Assembly (NCBI RefSeq): GCF_003265705.1
Contig: NW_020313157.1
Span: 2,525,570-2,589,569, forward strand
DNA from: Callorhinus ursinus
Taxonomy: Eukaryota; Chordata; Mammalia; Carnivora; Otariidae
Length of the DNA: 64,000 bases
Direction: 5' to 3'
The translations under genes were made by a program, and so were the position numbers. The notes beneath the pieces are model-generated. The model did not search any database. It was not told the origin of the DNA and saw nothing but the letters and a program-made list of their open reading frames with translations. Below, in pieces: positions 1 through 11,319 of this stretch; the stretch's first letter is position 1, and each line of letters opens with the position of its first letter.

Positions 1-275
1 TCCTTCCCTTTTAGGAGAAAATGTGACACTTGTGAAAAAGCTTGTAAGAAAGCCCCTCTTCCGCGACCCCCCCTTTTTTTTCTTTAAACCTACTTTAAAG
101 GACAAATCTAGGTAATTAAGGTTGTGAATTTTTATTTTTGCTTTGTTTTTAAAGAACATTTGTCTTTCAGAATAGGATTGTGTGATAATGTTTAAATGGC
201 AAAAACAAAACATGATTTTGTGCAATTAACAAAAAGCTACTGCAAGCAAAATAAAACGTTTCTTGGTAACACAAT
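1..275 (+). other. Probable 3' UTR end of the upstream gene (GLYR1 by synteny)
   Basis: This is AT-rich, non-coding sequence that ends at an AATAAA signal about 580 bp before the ROGDI start codon. In the human locus the neighbour upstream of ROGDI on the same strand is GLYR1, and its 3' end lies only a few hundred bases from the ROGDI start. The placement is therefore inferred from gene order plus the poly(A) signal. No coding exon is visible here. Confidence 0.4.
250..255 (+). terminator. AATAAA polyadenylation signal, upstream gene
   Basis: A canonical AATAAA hexamer is followed within 20-40 bp by a GT-containing stretch. It lies just before the GC-rich ROGDI promoter, where the 3' end of the preceding same-strand gene is expected. 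Confidence 0.4.
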
Positions 276-329
276 TGTGACTGATTACCTCGGCAGTGGT
301 TACTGCCTGCACCCAGAGGAGGGAGGAGC

Positions 330-1080
330 GCCGGGACTGTCGGCTCAGTGGGCTCCTTCCTCCCGGCCCAACGGAACCGGAGAGCTCAGGGCGCGGAGGG
401 CGAGGCCGAGCAGGAACAAGCTGCTCCGCCCGCCAATCGCCGGGCGCGGCGAGAACAAGCCATCCCGATGGCCAATCAATGAGCGCAAGCGGAGCAGGGC
501 GCCGTATCAGAGCCTGGGAGGGGCGGTACAAGCGGCCGCCGTGCTCCACCCCGAGAGTGGCGGTGGATGCGGCGCCCGAGCGCCCAGCGCCCCGGGTAGG
601 TTCCGCCGGCGGCGTGGGAGAGCCGGCGCAAGCGGGTTCGCGCAGCCGCCAGCCTCGATTTGGAGCGCCCGCTCGGCCGGTCGGAGGCGGGGGAGGGGGC
701 CCGAGAGCGGGGCGGGAGCGCGCGCAGCCAATCGGCGGCGGGGGTGGGCCCGGGCGCCGCGGGCGCACTGACGGCCGGTGGACCGAGCCTGAAGCGGACT
801 GCGGGCCGGTGACCGTTGCTGAGCGGCGGCGATGGCGACCGCGATGGCAGCGACGGCGGCGGAGCGAGCAGTGCTGGTGAGGCGCGCGGGCGGGGTGGGG
901 CGGGGGATGGCGGGCCCGGGCGACTGACGTCCGGCCTGTCCCCGCAGGAGGAGGAGTTCCGCTGGCTGCTGCACGACGAGGTGCACGCCGTGCTCAGGCA
1001 GCTGCAGGACATCCTCAAGGTAAGGCTTCTGGCGGGCCGACCCCGCTGCGGCTCCTTCCCGGGCCACCGCGCCTGTCTTC
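330..1080. promoter_or_regulatory. ROGDI: CpG-island promoter of ROGDI
   Basis: The sequence is strongly GC- and CpG-rich from about 330 into ROGDI intron 2. Three forward CCAAT boxes (433-437, 472-476, 728-732) precede the start codon at 832, and there is no TATA box. This is the usual form of a broad, NF-Y-bound housekeeping promoter. The exact transcription start cannot be read from sequence. The first start codon lies in GCGGCGATGG, which has a G at +4. Confidence 0.75.
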
Positions 1081-4000
1081 CGAGCGCCTGCTGTGGACGC
1101 GACGCGCGTTGTGCAGACCAGGCCCTACCCTAGTGGACTTGGCGTCCAGTCGGGGCACCACTACATGATTGCCCACTTAATCACAAGCAGCTGTGTGAGA
1201 GTGCTGGGCTGGGCCTGGAATGAGCCCCCGGCTTAGGGGGTCGGGGTTGGGGTCATGGAATGCTTCCTTTGAAGCTTGATCTCAAGGTCTCCAGCATCGT
1301 ACTCAACCTCATGAGGCCTCCCTATCGCAAGAACGAGATTGCAGTACCGGCCTCACGGGGCTGTTGTGAACATAAGTCAACTCACAAAAATGTCTAGGCA
1401 TTGCCTGCTATGGCCAGAATTTCGAGTTACCATGAGTACCGTCATTCCCTGACTCTGCTCCCCACACTCAAGCATCTTAACCAAGCCTGGAGGTCATCTC
1501 TGTTCTATATCCCTGAGTTGGGCATGAGGTAGGCGTCCAGGGAATGTGGAAGAAACAGCTATCCACTCTGGTAGGACCTGAAACTCAGGTGGTGGGGGAG
1601 GGGCCAGAGAAATGGGAAGGTGCCCTGGAGGCTTGAGAGCTGCCCACTTTGTCCCTCCCCTGGCCAACCCAGGAATGGGGCTTCTGGAAGGAGTGGTGAG
1701 CTGGATTGGGTGAACTTTACTCCACTGCCCTCTGCCCTTCCAGGAGGCCTCGCTCCGCTTCACTCTGCCATGCTCTGGTACAGGCACCGAGGGGCCTGCC
1801 AAGCAGGAGAACTTCATCCTTGGCAGCTGTAGGTGAGCCGGGCTGAGCAGAAACAAGAGGGATGGACTGTTTGGAAGGGGGACACCTGGGATACTGCACA
1901 GCCAAGGCCCTGCCATGCAGACTGATTTCAGCCCCAACATCCAGAGGGTGTGCTGTGGGACAGCCTGGACCATCCTGTGACAGCCAGGGCAACCTGCTGG
2001 GAGGGCTAGGTGGTGGAAAAGGGCAGCCGCAGGCACTGCTCTGACCCCCGCGTGTTGCAGCACAGACCAGGTGAAGGGCGTGCTGACTCTGCAAGGGGAC
2101 GCGCTGAGCCAGGCGGTGAGTCCCCCAGCCCCTCTTCCCTTTCCCTGCTGCTGAAGGATCCAGTGGGGAAGAGTGTGGGGGCCTCCTGCTGAGCTTTGCC
2201 TTTACCAGTTGGCTCTGTGACCCTGGGCAGGATCCTTGACCTCTCTGGGCCTCAGTTTCCTCATTTGTGAAGTAACAACCCACCCCGCCAAACCTCCTCT
2301 GGAATTGGTGTGTGGCTTCAGTGAGAGGTGCAGGAAGGGGGTTGCTTTGCACACAGCCTGGCCCTGAGTCTGGGCCCAGTGAAGTGTGGGCAATGGAGGG
2401 ATCAGGCTGGCCCCAATTCAAAGTGGAATCAGCCAACATCTGAGCTCCGTCTGTGCCAGGCCCCAGGATGTGGGGGAAGGTGCCTTTCCTCCAGTAGTAG
2501 GTGTTCAGTGCATTGGCCTGTATCCATGCTCCCTTTCTGCCCACAGTCACACCTCCTCCCAGCTGAGGCCACCTTCCCCTTTCTCTTTTCCCTTTCGTTT
2601 CTTTGTGGTTCCTCTTGGGCCTGAGTTCCTGTTTCACGGGAACTGACCTCCCTGTTCACACCCCAAATGGCCAGGGTTCTGGGAGACTTTCTGCCCTGTG
2701 GAATGACTGGGGCCTGAGCCGCCACACACACTCCGTGTCTGCCCCCTGCTCAAGGTCTCAGAGTGGCCAAAAGCAGGAGGGCGGTCCTCCTGCTTATACA
2801 CTCTTGCCCGTCAGGACGTGAACCTGAAGATACCGCGGAACAACCAACTGCTGCACTTCGCCTTCCGAGAGGACAAGCAGTGGAAGCTGCAGCAGGTAAT
2901 TGGGCCCTTCCCCTGCCAGGGCTCAAGCCACAAGCTCAGGCAGGCAGCGGCAGGCCTGAGCAGCACTGAGGCCTCCTGGGGTGGCCATGGGGGACTTAAT
3001 GCTGCAGCAAGCCTGGGAGGATGTTTCCTAGCAGCAAAGCTGGCGCAGGCAGTGCCTGGGGCTCCAGAGGCTTGCCTGGAGGGAGGTGAGAACCTATTCT
3101 GTCTATAGGCCCCTGGGCCCCAATGGGAACCACAGGGATCCTCTTGAACAAGAAACTCCCCTTCCCAGAGCCTCCAGGGGCTTCCACTGGCTCCTGGGAC
3201 AAAGTCCATGCTCCCTACCAGCTCCTGTGTGATTGGACCCCTGCTCCTCCACCTCAGGGCCTTCGCCCATGCTCCTTGCTCTGCCTGGAGCCCTCTCTTG
3301 CTGCTTTTCTCATCACTTGGGTGATGCCCAAGAGGCATTTCCCTGGGGCCTCCCTTGACCTCCAGCTAAAGAGGCTCCTCCTCCCCCATCCTGCAGAGTC
3401 ACCCTCTTGTCCTTGTGCAAGTCACTCAGTGTGTTGTTATCTTGTGCCTTTGCTCTGCTACCATCTGTCCTTCTTTAGAAGGTGAGCTGTGCGATGGCAG
3501 GCCTTCCAGAGTCTGTGCCATGTGCCCAACACCCAGTCAGGGCCTGCCTTCGGGGGGCACAGAAAGGACAGCTGGCGGGGAAGGGTCGGGCAGGCAGTAC
3601 CTCGGGATGAGGGCCCGTCATCTGGGGCCCTGGAGACTGTGGCTTCTCTGAAGTTGGCATCTCTTCCTCCTGAGGCCCAGCCCACTGACCTCTCAGTGGG
3701 CATTTTTTTCAGATCCAGGATGCCAGGAACCACGTAAGCCAGGCCATTTACCTCCTTGCCAACCGGGATGAAAGTTACCAGTTCAGGACAGGAGCAGAGG
3801 TCCTCAAGGTGAGCTGCCTACAGGAACAGAAGCAGCAGGATCCCTATGCCTGGCCCTGGCCCTGACCCCTGACCAGGCCCCTGGAGAGCTCTGCCCCCAC
3901 ATCCTCAGGTGCAGCTGATGGTGGACCCATCATCTCTTGGTGTGCACATATCCATGCAGACACAGTCAAATGATTCACAGCCCGGGTTCCAGACTCAGAC

Positions 4001-6578
4001 CTGGGTTCTGATCCCAGGGCCTCCACTGTAAGCTGTGCAACCCCAGGTCACTTTCTTAGCTGTTCTGTGCCTCAGTAGCCTCACCTATAAAATGGGACCA
4101 TGGTGTCGCCACTAGCAGTTGTGATGATGCAGGTGGAGCAGCCCCTGGCACATGCTCCGTGAAGAGCAGCTGCTAACAGCACTACTAGCCATAGGGAAAC
4201 CCTTGTGATTTGCAAAGTGACTTCACATGGTGTGGAGGGAAGAGCTGCTCTTATATGCCCCAAACTCGTGCTTTAGCTCTGTCCCTGACTTGCTGTGTGT
4301 CTTTAGGTGATTCACCTTCCCTCTCTGGACCTCTGAGTCCTCATATGAAAACTTAGAACTAGATGGACTAAAGTCCCTCCCGGAACTGTGACCACCCTGG
4401 GTGTAGGCAGTGCAGCCCCCATGCCTCCACCCAAAATTTCCCTTTCTTAGAAGCCAGGTCACCCCCACCCCCATCGCAACATCTGAAGCAGTGGAAATTG
4501 GGGCTCTGGGGAGTTCAGGCCAGAGCTTTGGTCCATGACAAAGGAAAAGGATGAGTTCCAGATGGTTCCACTGTTCACTAGCTATGTGACCTTACCTCTC
4601 TGGAGCTTCACCTTTGAAAACGGTCTGGTGCCCACCTTAAGACCTCAACTTACCCATCCTATCACCTCCTCCAGGAAGCCTTCTCTGGCTCCTTGCACCC
4701 AACCGGGATTAAGGCTCCTTCCTCTAAGCTCCTTCATTGCCTGCACCCCCATCCACAAAGCCCTCATGCCTTTGGGACTAACTCCAGGGATCTTCCATCT
4801 TCCATTCCCCATTGGACCAGCACCCAGGATCCCATGCAATAGAACCTCCCGGATGGATGGTCAACAGTGCAGACGTCCAGTCCCCCACCTGCAGCTAGAG
4901 CCCAAATACCTGCACCTTTAACAAGCCCCACACTGTAGGGGTTCAGGCCTTGAGAGTGTGACTCCCGGGGGCAGGAGCTGGGAGCTACCACGACTTGGTC
5001 AGTCCCTATGCAGGAGGGCAGGGGCTGCCCTCACAGCAGCTATGACTGGCCCCCTCCCCACAGCTGATGGATGCTGTGATGCTGCAGCTGACCAGAGCCC
5101 GCAACCGCCTCACCACCCCGGCCACCCTTACTCTGCCTGAGATCGCTGCCAGTGGCCTCACGGTTAGTGTTTTAGGGCAGCCCCTGCTCCAGGAGAGGGA
5201 ATGCCGCTGAGCCCAGCTTGCCCCCTGGGAAGGACACAGGGCTGTGACGGGGTCCTGGAAACCCCAAACTGTTGTCAGTTGGAGGTCTAGGCCTATGCCA
5301 CAGTTTTCTGGGATAAGGTCCTTGGCTTCCATCTTGCATCCCCCAGATACCCCTGGTCTGGGTCAGTGGTTCCCAAGCCTGGTGCAGGAAGCTACCGGGA
5401 GCACCGGGAAGAGTCTGGAAGCCCCAGTCTATAGGCTGGGGAATGGGGTCCCCCAGGCGGTTCTGCCTGGCCCCTTACCCCACCTGCTTGCCCGGTCCTC
5501 ATCCCCAGCGGATGTTTGCCCCTGCCCTGCCCTCCGACTTGCTTGTCAACGTCTACATCAACCTCAACAAACTCTGCCTCACCGTCTACCAGCTGCATGC
5601 CCTGCAGCCCAATTCCACCAAGGTGAGGGGGACCCCACTCGCCTCCCACCCCCAAGTGCCTTGCAGCCTCTTGGGCCTGACTGGGTCTGGTGCTCTTCTA
5701 CTTAGAACTTCCGCCCAGCTGGAGGCGCCGTGCTCCACAGCCCTGGGGCCATGTTGTAAGTAGGTGGGGGGGGCCTGGATCACCCTGCCCGCCCCAACTT
5801 TCTGCACTTTGGGGGCTGGGGGGGCCGGGCTGGTCAGGCCACCCCCAGGGACCCTCCTCTTCTCCCCAGTGAGTGGGGCTCCCAGCGCCTGGAGGTGAGC
5901 CACGTGCACAAGGTGGAGTGTGTGATCCCATGGCTCAACGACGCCCTCGTCTTCTTCACTGTGTCCCTGCAGCTCTGCCAGCAGCTCAAGGATAAGGTGG
6001 GGTGTGGGGACTGTGGGGGCGGGGCGGGCCGCTCTCAGACAGATGGGGCCAGCCGCATAGCAGGCTGCTAAGCCTTCTCATTTTGGAGGGATTCCAAGGA
6101 CTCTTGTCACACCTCCAAAGCACCCCCAAATCTTTTTTTTTTAAAAGATTTTATTTATTTATTCATGAGAGACAGACGAGGAGAGAGGGAGAGAGAGAGA
6201 GAGAGAGAGAAGCAGAGGGAGAAGCAGGCTCCCAAGGAGCAGGGAGCCCAATGCGGGACTCGATCCCAGGACCCTGGGATCATGACCTGAGCCGAAGGCA
6301 GACGCCAAACCATCTGAGCCACCCAGGCGCCCAGCACCCCCAAATCTTAAGGTCCTTTGTACCTTCCACACACACCAGGCAGATGGGCCACAGTGTGGCT
6401 GAGCAACAATACCCTCTCCCCCTGACACATTGCCCTTGAATGACCTTGAAACCTCACCTGGGTCAGAGGGTTCAGTAGGGGTGAAGCCCCCTAACACCTC
6501 CACTCACCATGTCCCCCCACCTCTCTCCCTCCCCAGATCTCCGTGTTCTCCAGCTACTGGAGCTACAGGCCTTTCTGA
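832..6578 (+). CDS. ROGDI: ROGDI (leucine-zipper protein, RAVE/V-ATPase-associated), 11 coding exons
   Basis: Coding exons: 832-876, 948-1019, 1744-1832, 2061-2115, 2815-2895, 3713-3808, 5064-5162, 5509-5622, 5706-5755, 5870-5996, 6537-6578. Each is bounded by AG and GT, and the joined frame is open for 289 codons, close to the roughly 287 aa of human ROGDI. The protein starts [15 protein letters not shown], continues into a helical [16 protein letters not shown] segment (residues 16-31) and ends SSYWSYRPF. Residues 147-165 ([19 protein letters not shown]) form another helix. The family is the metazoan counterpart of yeast Rav2. It works with DMXL and WDR7 proteins in V-ATPase assembly, and loss of human ROGDI causes Kohlschuetter-Toenz syndrome. 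Intron 1 is only 71 bp and very GC-rich. Other introns carry MIR and L2 relics and one recent SINE. No frame damage is seen. Confidence 0.96.
2195..2290 (+). repeat. MIR fragment in ROGDI intron 4
   Basis: The text contains the MIR core pattern 'ctgtgaccctgggca ... ctctctgggcctcagtttcctcatttgt'. It is heavily diverged, as expected for this old tRNA-derived family. Confidence 0.7.
3205..3400 (+). repeat. L2-like fragment in ROGDI intron 5
   Basis: The 'cctcagggccttcgcccatgc' and 'ctctgcctggagccctctct' phrases and the 'gaggcatttccctgg...cctcccttgacc' run resemble the 3' end of LINE2. The assignment rests on pattern memory only. Confidence 0.5.
3985..4170 (+). repeat. MIR fragment in ROGDI intron 6
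   Basis: Pattern: 'ctgggttctgatcccagg', then 'ctgtgcctcagtagcctcacctataaaatgggacc', a typical MIR second half. A further diverged MIR-like piece follows at about 4240-4350. Confidence 0.65.
6135..6332 (-). repeat. SINEC insertion in ROGDI intron 10
   Basis: This is a reverse-oriented carnivore tRNA-derived SINE: poly(T), then AAGATTTTATTTATTTATT, a GAGA-rich body and GAGCCACCCAGGCGCCC. It is flanked by perfect 16-bp target-site duplications, AGCACCCCCAAATCTT, at 6119-6134 and 6333-6348, so it is a fairly recent insertion. It does not touch an exon. Confidence 0.93.
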
Positions 6579-7140
6579 GCAGAACACCCAAGAGCCTGAC
6601 CCCCAGGGAAATGGCCCTTGTCCCCCTCACCCATCCCCCCAAGAATGCTGGCCAGAGCCAGAACCGGGCAGCCTGGGCTATTATTTATTTTCCTCTTCAT
6701 CCCATCCTGCCCATCACATTTGCACAGACGGAAATGAACACTGGAACCACTGAGAGATAGGGATGCTGGCTTGCTTTTCATTTCATAGGGGGTGGTCAGG
6801 AAGGTGGGACAGGGGGCGGCCAGGAAGGCAGAGCCCAGAGGTGGCCCACACTCCAAACCCTGCCCTCCCTGCACAGCGGGAACCTTTGGACGCAGGGTGG
6901 CACCAGGCCCAGGGGCCCTCCTTCCCCCTTCTTTTTCTGCCTTCTGAGCTGCCCCAGGATGGTACGAGCAGCGGCACGCCCCCCTCCAGTGGAAGGTGAG
7001 GAGTGGGTGGTGGCCCTAAGCTGTGAGTCAGCAGGGCAGACAGAAAGCCATCCACCACCAGCTGTGATACCCTTGAATGCGTCTGCTCCATGTCCCTCAC
7101 AAGGCCTCCAGGAAATAAAGATCATCTGACTTTACCTGGA
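6579..7140 (+). other. ROGDI: ROGDI 3' untranslated region
   Basis: Sequence between the ROGDI stop codon and the region just past the AATAAA signal at 7114-7119. No other coding potential supported by splice sites is visible. Confidence 0.75.
7114..7119 (+). terminator. ROGDI: AATAAA polyadenylation signal of ROGDI
   Basis: A canonical hexamer 536 bp after the ROGDI stop, followed by a TGTCTGTCTGTCTG GT-rich element at about 7145-7160, which is the expected downstream element. Confidence 0.8.
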
Positions 7141-7538
7141 GCATCTGTCTGTCTGTCTGAGTGAGGAACAGGCTGGGGATCCCAGATAGTCAGGACCTGG
7201 GTGGGGTACCCAATGATGGAGCCCCTGGCCTCCCTGTCCCACCTTTGAGGGGGTCCTCCAGGCCACCAGGGGACTGAGCGGGCTGGGGACAAGGTTTCGG
7301 CCTGGGCGTTGGGGCCCCTGAGTTGGAGCCCAGCTTCGCCTCCTGTCAGCAGCTGCTGTGTGACCTGGAGCTGTGAGGGAGCAGGTGGGCTTCCGGAGAA
7401 AGCAGTGAGTGCCCACACTGCCCACCCCTGACGGGAAGCTTGGAACACACTCCAGACTCAGGCTCTGGGCAAACAAGGCTTTGTTACTGTTGCCCAGCAG
7501 GACACACAGACGGGGTCGGGGCTGGTGGGCTTGCCATG

Positions 7539-8003
7539 TTAAGGTTCCAAGGCCAAGTTATCCACTCCCCTGGGGTGTACCTGCAAGAGAGGCTTCACTC
7601 GTGTGTGCCCTGCCGGCCCCTCTCCACAGGAGGCCCAACACCCTCCTCTCCCCAGGGCAGTTCCAGGCTGCCCCTGGCGCCTGCCCAGCCCCGGGGGCCA
7701 GTGGGGCTCACCTTCTGGGGTCTGGAGGCGCGGCGGCTGCAGGAGCTGTGGCAGCAGCAGTGGGTACAAACGAGCAACATCAGGAGCAGCACGGTGCCTG
7801 GGGGTGGGATGGGTGTCCAGATATGGCACTTGGCCAGGTCCAGGACAGGTCAAGAGGGGCCAGGGGCCAAGGCCACACTCACCGAGGAAAATGAGGAAGA
7901 TGATGAAGGCAGCAGTGTCCCAGTTGGACTGGAACGGCTCACCACTCCTCAGTTTCCCCAGCACTTCCTGGGCTGTGGTCTCCAGCTCTTCCGCCAAGTC
8001 CAT
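7539..8003 (-). CDS. SMIM22: SMIM22 (CASIMO1) single-pass membrane microprotein, 3 coding exons
   Basis: Minus-strand coding exons are 8003-7883, 7797-7712 and 7580-7539, with donors GTGAGT and GTGAGC and acceptors ending in CAG. The joined frame gives 82 aa against 83 in human. The protein begins MDLAEELETTAQEVLGKL, has one hydrophobic helix at about residues 31-50 (AAFIIFLIFLGTVLLLMLLV), then a Cys/His cluster CTHCCCH, and ends in the conserved tail GVDNLALEP. Human SMIM22 is an epithelial membrane microprotein of the endomembrane system, reported to interact with squalene epoxidase and affect lipid droplets. The last exon needs the acceptor at TTGCAG|GTACAC. The AG 13 bases further on would give an immediate stop. 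The gene lies tail-to-tail with ROGDI and head-to-head with SEPTIN12, about 6.4 kb away. Upstream non-coding exons cannot be placed. Confidence 0.92.
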   Translation of the reverse strand: MDLAEELETTAQEVLGKLRSGEPFQSNWDTAAFIIFLIFLGECGLGPWPLLTCPGPGQVPYLDTHPTPRHRAAPDVARLYPLLLPQLLQPPRLQTPEGEPHWPPGLGRRQGQPGTALGRGGCWASCGEGPAGHTRVKPLLQVHPRGVDNLALEP

Positions 8004-8094
8004 CTCAGCTCGAGGCCTCTGAGTGCCACCTGCCCCAGCGCCCCAGGGGCTGCCTCAGAACCCTGTTCTCTGGGGCTGGGCTGCATCCAGGCCT

Positions 8095-8215
8095 CCCGCA
8101 GTCCAGCCCCCGCCCTGCCCCTGCCCCTGCCCCCCTCCCACGCCACCCCTCGGCCCCTGCCCTGTCCCTTCCCGCTCCGCCCCCACCCCCAGACCCCCAC
8201 CAGCCTCCGAGCTCC
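8095..8215. repeat. C-rich low-complexity tract
   Basis: Runs of CCCCTG, CCCCTC and CCCCAC make up most of this stretch. It explains several long but meaningless open frames around 7.4-8.4 kb. Confidence 0.75.
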
Positions 8216-8227
8216 CCCAGCCAGGCA

Positions 8228-8270
8228 GTTTCCTGGTCCGGAGAACACCAACTACTTCCTGCTTCCGGAT
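8228..8270 (-). promoter_or_regulatory. SMIM22: ETS-site cluster upstream of SMIM22
   Basis: Within 43 bp there are three GGAA cores on the minus strand: CCAGGAAA near 8229-8236, CAGGAAGT at 8254-8261, and a CCGGAAG core near 8262-8269. They lie about 230-265 bp upstream of the SMIM22 start codon. ETS factors such as ELF3 and EHF drive many epithelial genes, so a promoter role is plausible but inferred. Confidence 0.35.
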
Positions 8271-8527
8271 CCGCGAAGTTGCCACCTGAGGCCCTTGCAC
8301 CTTGGCAATCAGTCCCACCCTTCCCAGGGGGTGGCCAGACTTCGGAGGGCGGGGCCTGTGCCCTAGCAGGTGTGCTTACAGCCTCCCAACAGCAGCAGGT
8401 GCTGCGGGACCCAGGGAGGTAGCCACAGCCCCCTAAGCCTCTTCACAGGGGGATTTTTCCCTTTCTCTCAGTAGACCAGACGAGCAGCCTGGAACACAGT
8501 GTGCCCTGGGCTGCTGTGGACCTCATG

Positions 8528-8625
8528 AATGAAGACAGGAGGGAAGGAAGAAGACAGGAGGGAGGGAAGAAGACAGGAGGGAGGGAAGAAGGCAGTAGGA
8601 AGGGAAGGTGGGAGGGAGGAGCGGG
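8528..8625 (+). repeat. Purine-rich minisatellite, about 20-bp unit
   Basis: Roughly three to four tandem copies of a unit near GAAGACAGGAGGGAGGGAA, with a degenerate last copy. Confidence 0.8.
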
Positions 8626-9127
8626 AAACGTGGTTTCCATTCCTCCCTTTCCTGGGCAGGTGGGATTTCCCGGGCACTATACTAGGAGTCTTCTGTATCC
8701 TTGTTTGCTCTACTAATCCTCAGGATAATCCTTACGAGAAGATGATTATCCTCTCTCAAACAAGCTCTTCCCCCGGAACTTGGGGACCTGGGGCCCCGAT
8801 GCTGGCCAGAAAGGCAGCTCTCACTCCCTGCCTTCAGCGCAGGCGTGTCCAGGCCCAACGGGGGGCCAGAGACTGCGCAGCACCGGAGGTCGGCCGTGAG
8901 CCAGGTGGACACAGTTTCTGGTGCTTGTGGTGCTTGTGGTACTTGTGGTCTAGCAGGGGAGAACACCTCAGCTAGTGTCGGGCTCCACACCTAACACCAC
9001 ACATCCACTACCGGGTGTGTCCCCGAGGCAACCCTCAAGTGGCTCTTACCATTCTGCCCACTTACAGGTATGAAAGGTGCCGCCTTGAAAAGTTTAGCAA
9101 CCAGCTCAAGTCACACACCTAATGCAC

Positions 9128-9540
9128 TCATTTCCCGTTTCTGCTATAACATACCACCACACACTTAGTGGCTTGAAACAATCCAAATTTATTGTCTTAC
9201 GGTTCCGGAGGTCAGAGTCTAAAACAGGTCGGCAGGGCTGTGTTCCTTCTGAAGGCTCTAGGGGACAGTCCGTTCCTTGCCTTTTCTAGCTTCTAGTGGC
9301 CACGCACGTTCCTTTGTTCATCCCAGTGTCTGCTTCCGTCCTGGTCTTCTCTGACTCTGGCCCTCCTGGCCTCCCTCTCACGAGGACCCCTGGGATCACA
9401 TTGGATCATCTCACCATCAGAATCCTTAATGACGTTTGCAAAGTCCCTTTTGCTGGGTAAGTTAAAATATTTGTTCCAAGGTTCCAGGGATTACGATGAA
9501 GACATCTTTGGGAGCCATGATTCTGCCAGCCATACTCAGA
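9128..9540 (-). repeat. MaLR-type LTR (MLT1/MST-like), reverse orientation
   Basis: Contains reverse-complement landmarks of mammalian MaLR LTRs: 'gctataacataccacca...cttagtggcttgaaac', 'aaatttattgtcttacggttc', 'ggaggtcagagtc' and 'cctctcacgaggacccc'. It is old and diverged. Confidence 0.6.
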
Positions 9541-9744
9541 GTGAGCAGAGAAGCAGAACTGGGACCCAGGCATTCAGATCCCAGAGCTCTTGACCAGCAT
9601 ATTCTAGGGTCTCCTGGGTCCCCTTCTTATACCCTACAATCCCTCTGTCCCATTCCGAGATCTCAGATGCAGGGTCGTTTTGAAGCAACTGGAGTGTTAT
9701 TGCCAAAGGAGGGGCGGGGGACGCAGCCCCTGTGGAAAACAATC

Positions 9745-10302
9745 AGGTAGTGCCTCAGAAAGTCACACGTGGTGATATCAAACACCCAGCTATTGCACCC
9801 CGACGTATAGAACCAAGAAAACTGAAAACAGGTTCTCAAAGACTTGTGCACAATTGTTCAACAGTGGCACTGATCACAAGAGCCAAAAGGTGGAAACAAA
9901 AGGTGGAATCAGCCCAAGTGTCCTTCAGCCGATGAACAGATAAACACTATGCGATCTGTCCATACTGTGGCACATTATTCAGCCATACAGAAGAATCAAG
10001 TACTAACACCTGCTACGGTATGGATGCACCTCAAAAATATGGTGCTCGGTGAAAGAGGCCAGACACAAGAGGCTACATAGTGTGTAGTTGTGTTTCTGTG
10101 AAACATCCAGAACGGGCACATCCATAGAGACAAAGTAGTTAGTGGTAGCCAGGGGCTGGGGAAAGCGGGGGAAGGGGAGTGGGTGCTTAGTGCTGATGGC
10201 ATTTCCTTTGGGGTGATGAACATGTCTTGGAACAGGATAGGGGTGGCATTACAACATTGTGAATGTACTCAATTCAGATCTGCCACTTATCTGCTCTCTT
10301 TA
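9745..10302 (+). repeat. L1 3' end fragment (old L1M type)
   Basis: Landmarks of the old L1 3' end are present: 'cacattattcagccatacagaa', 'tggatgcacctcaaaaat', 'gccagacacaa', 'gtagccaggggctggg' and 'ggggtgatgaacatgt'. It is disrupted, with no usable frame. Confidence 0.7.
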
Positions 10303-10316
10303 GAACGGATAACGGT

Positions 10317-10502
10317 GGGGGAGCCTGGGTGGCTCAATCGACTGAGCATCTGACTTCTTGGTTTTGGCTCAGGTCATGATCTTGGGGTCCTGGGATTGAG
10401 CCCTGAGTTGGGCTCCATGTTCAGCAGGGAATCTCCTTGAAGATTCTCTCCCTCTGCTCCTCTTCCACCCCATTCTCTCTAATACATAAATCTTTTACAA
10501 AA
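10317..10502 (+). repeat. SINEC insertion
   Basis: Forward carnivore SINE (GAGCCTGGGTGGCTCAATCG head to an ATAAATCTTTTAC tail), with diverged target duplications AGAACGGATAACGGT / AGAATGGATAATGGT. Confidence 0.88.
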
Positions 10503-10554
10503 AGAATGGATAATGGTTAATTTTATGTGAATTTTACCTCAATTTTACTTATTT

Positions 10555-10876
10555 ACTTTTTTATTTTTATTTTTTTATTTCTTAAAGATTTTATTTATTT
10601 ATTTGACAGAGAGACACAGCGAGAGAGGGAACACAGCAGGTGGAGTGGGAGAGGGAGAAGCAGGCTTCCTGCCAAGCAGGGAGCCCGATGCGGGGCTCGA
10701 TCCCAGGACCTTGGGATCATGACCTGAGCCGAAGGCAGATGCTTAACAACTGAGCCACCCAGGTGCCCCTACTTATTTATTTTTAAGTAGGCTCTACACC
10801 CAGCATGGGGCTTGAACTCACAACCCCAAGACCAAGAGTTGCACACTCTACTGACTAAGGCAGCCAGGTACCCCTT
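10555..10876 (-). repeat. Two nested reverse SINEC elements
   Basis: A younger reverse SINE (about 10562-10769) sits inside the T-rich tail of an older reverse SINE (10771-10876, ending GCAGCCAGGTACCCC). The phrase TTTACCTCAATTTTA flanks the pair at 10534-10548 and again after 10875, which marks the target site of the older element. Confidence 0.82.
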
Positions 10877-10906
10877 TACCTCAATTTTAAAAAAGAGAGA
10901 AGCACT

Positions 10907-11110
10907 GGGGCACCTGGATGGCTCAGTCGGTTGAGCGTTCGACTCTTGATTTCAACTCAGGTCATGATCTCAGGGTTGTGAGATCGAGCCCCAAAGCAGG
11001 CTCCACGCCCTGCTTCGGGCCCCGTGCTAAGCGCAGTCTACTTGGGATTCTCTCCCTCTGCCCCTGCCCCCTCAAATAAATAAATAACATCTTTAAAAAA
11101 ATGTTTTAAA
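10907..11110 (+). repeat. SINEC insertion
   Basis: Forward element with head GGGGCACCTGGATGGCTCAG and tail AAATAAATAAATAACATCTTTAAAAAA. Confidence 0.9.
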
Positions 11111-11319
11111 AAGAGGGATAGGGGTCCCCAGCTGTGTCCCCTGTCCCCCCACCATTTGGCCTGGCTGGGTGGGCAGGAAGCCCTCTGTCTGCTCCTCTCC
11201 CCTCTGACCCTTAGCCTTCCTATCTAGACCCCTGGGTGCATTGTTTCTTGTTTTTCATGCCCATTATGAAAGTAAGACCTTCTGATGGTGGGGGTGGGGA
11301 GGTGAGACCTTCTCATTAA

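Noticed and set aside
196..1133. Several overlapping 100-195-codon open frames on both strands
   Set aside because: They lie in the ROGDI CpG island, where stop codons are rare. They cross the real ROGDI exons and splice sites and give low-complexity Arg/Pro/Gly proteins.
1717..2637. 306-codon minus-strand open frame
   Set aside because: It runs antisense through ROGDI exons 3 and 4 and an MIR element, and the product resembles no known family.
7440..8366. 308-codon plus-strand open frame
   Set aside because: It is the antisense shadow of all three SMIM22 exons and the C-rich tract. The minus strand has splice sites and a conserved protein.
8528..8625. Regularly spaced repeats resembling an array
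   Set aside because: The purine-rich 20-bp units have no unique spacers. It is a minisatellite in a vertebrate genome, not CRISPR.
9128..9540. Search for intact retroviral or L1 coding genes beside the LTR and L1 relics
   Set aside because: Only LTRs and 3' L1 ends are present; no continuous gag, pol, env or ORF1/ORF2 frame was seen.
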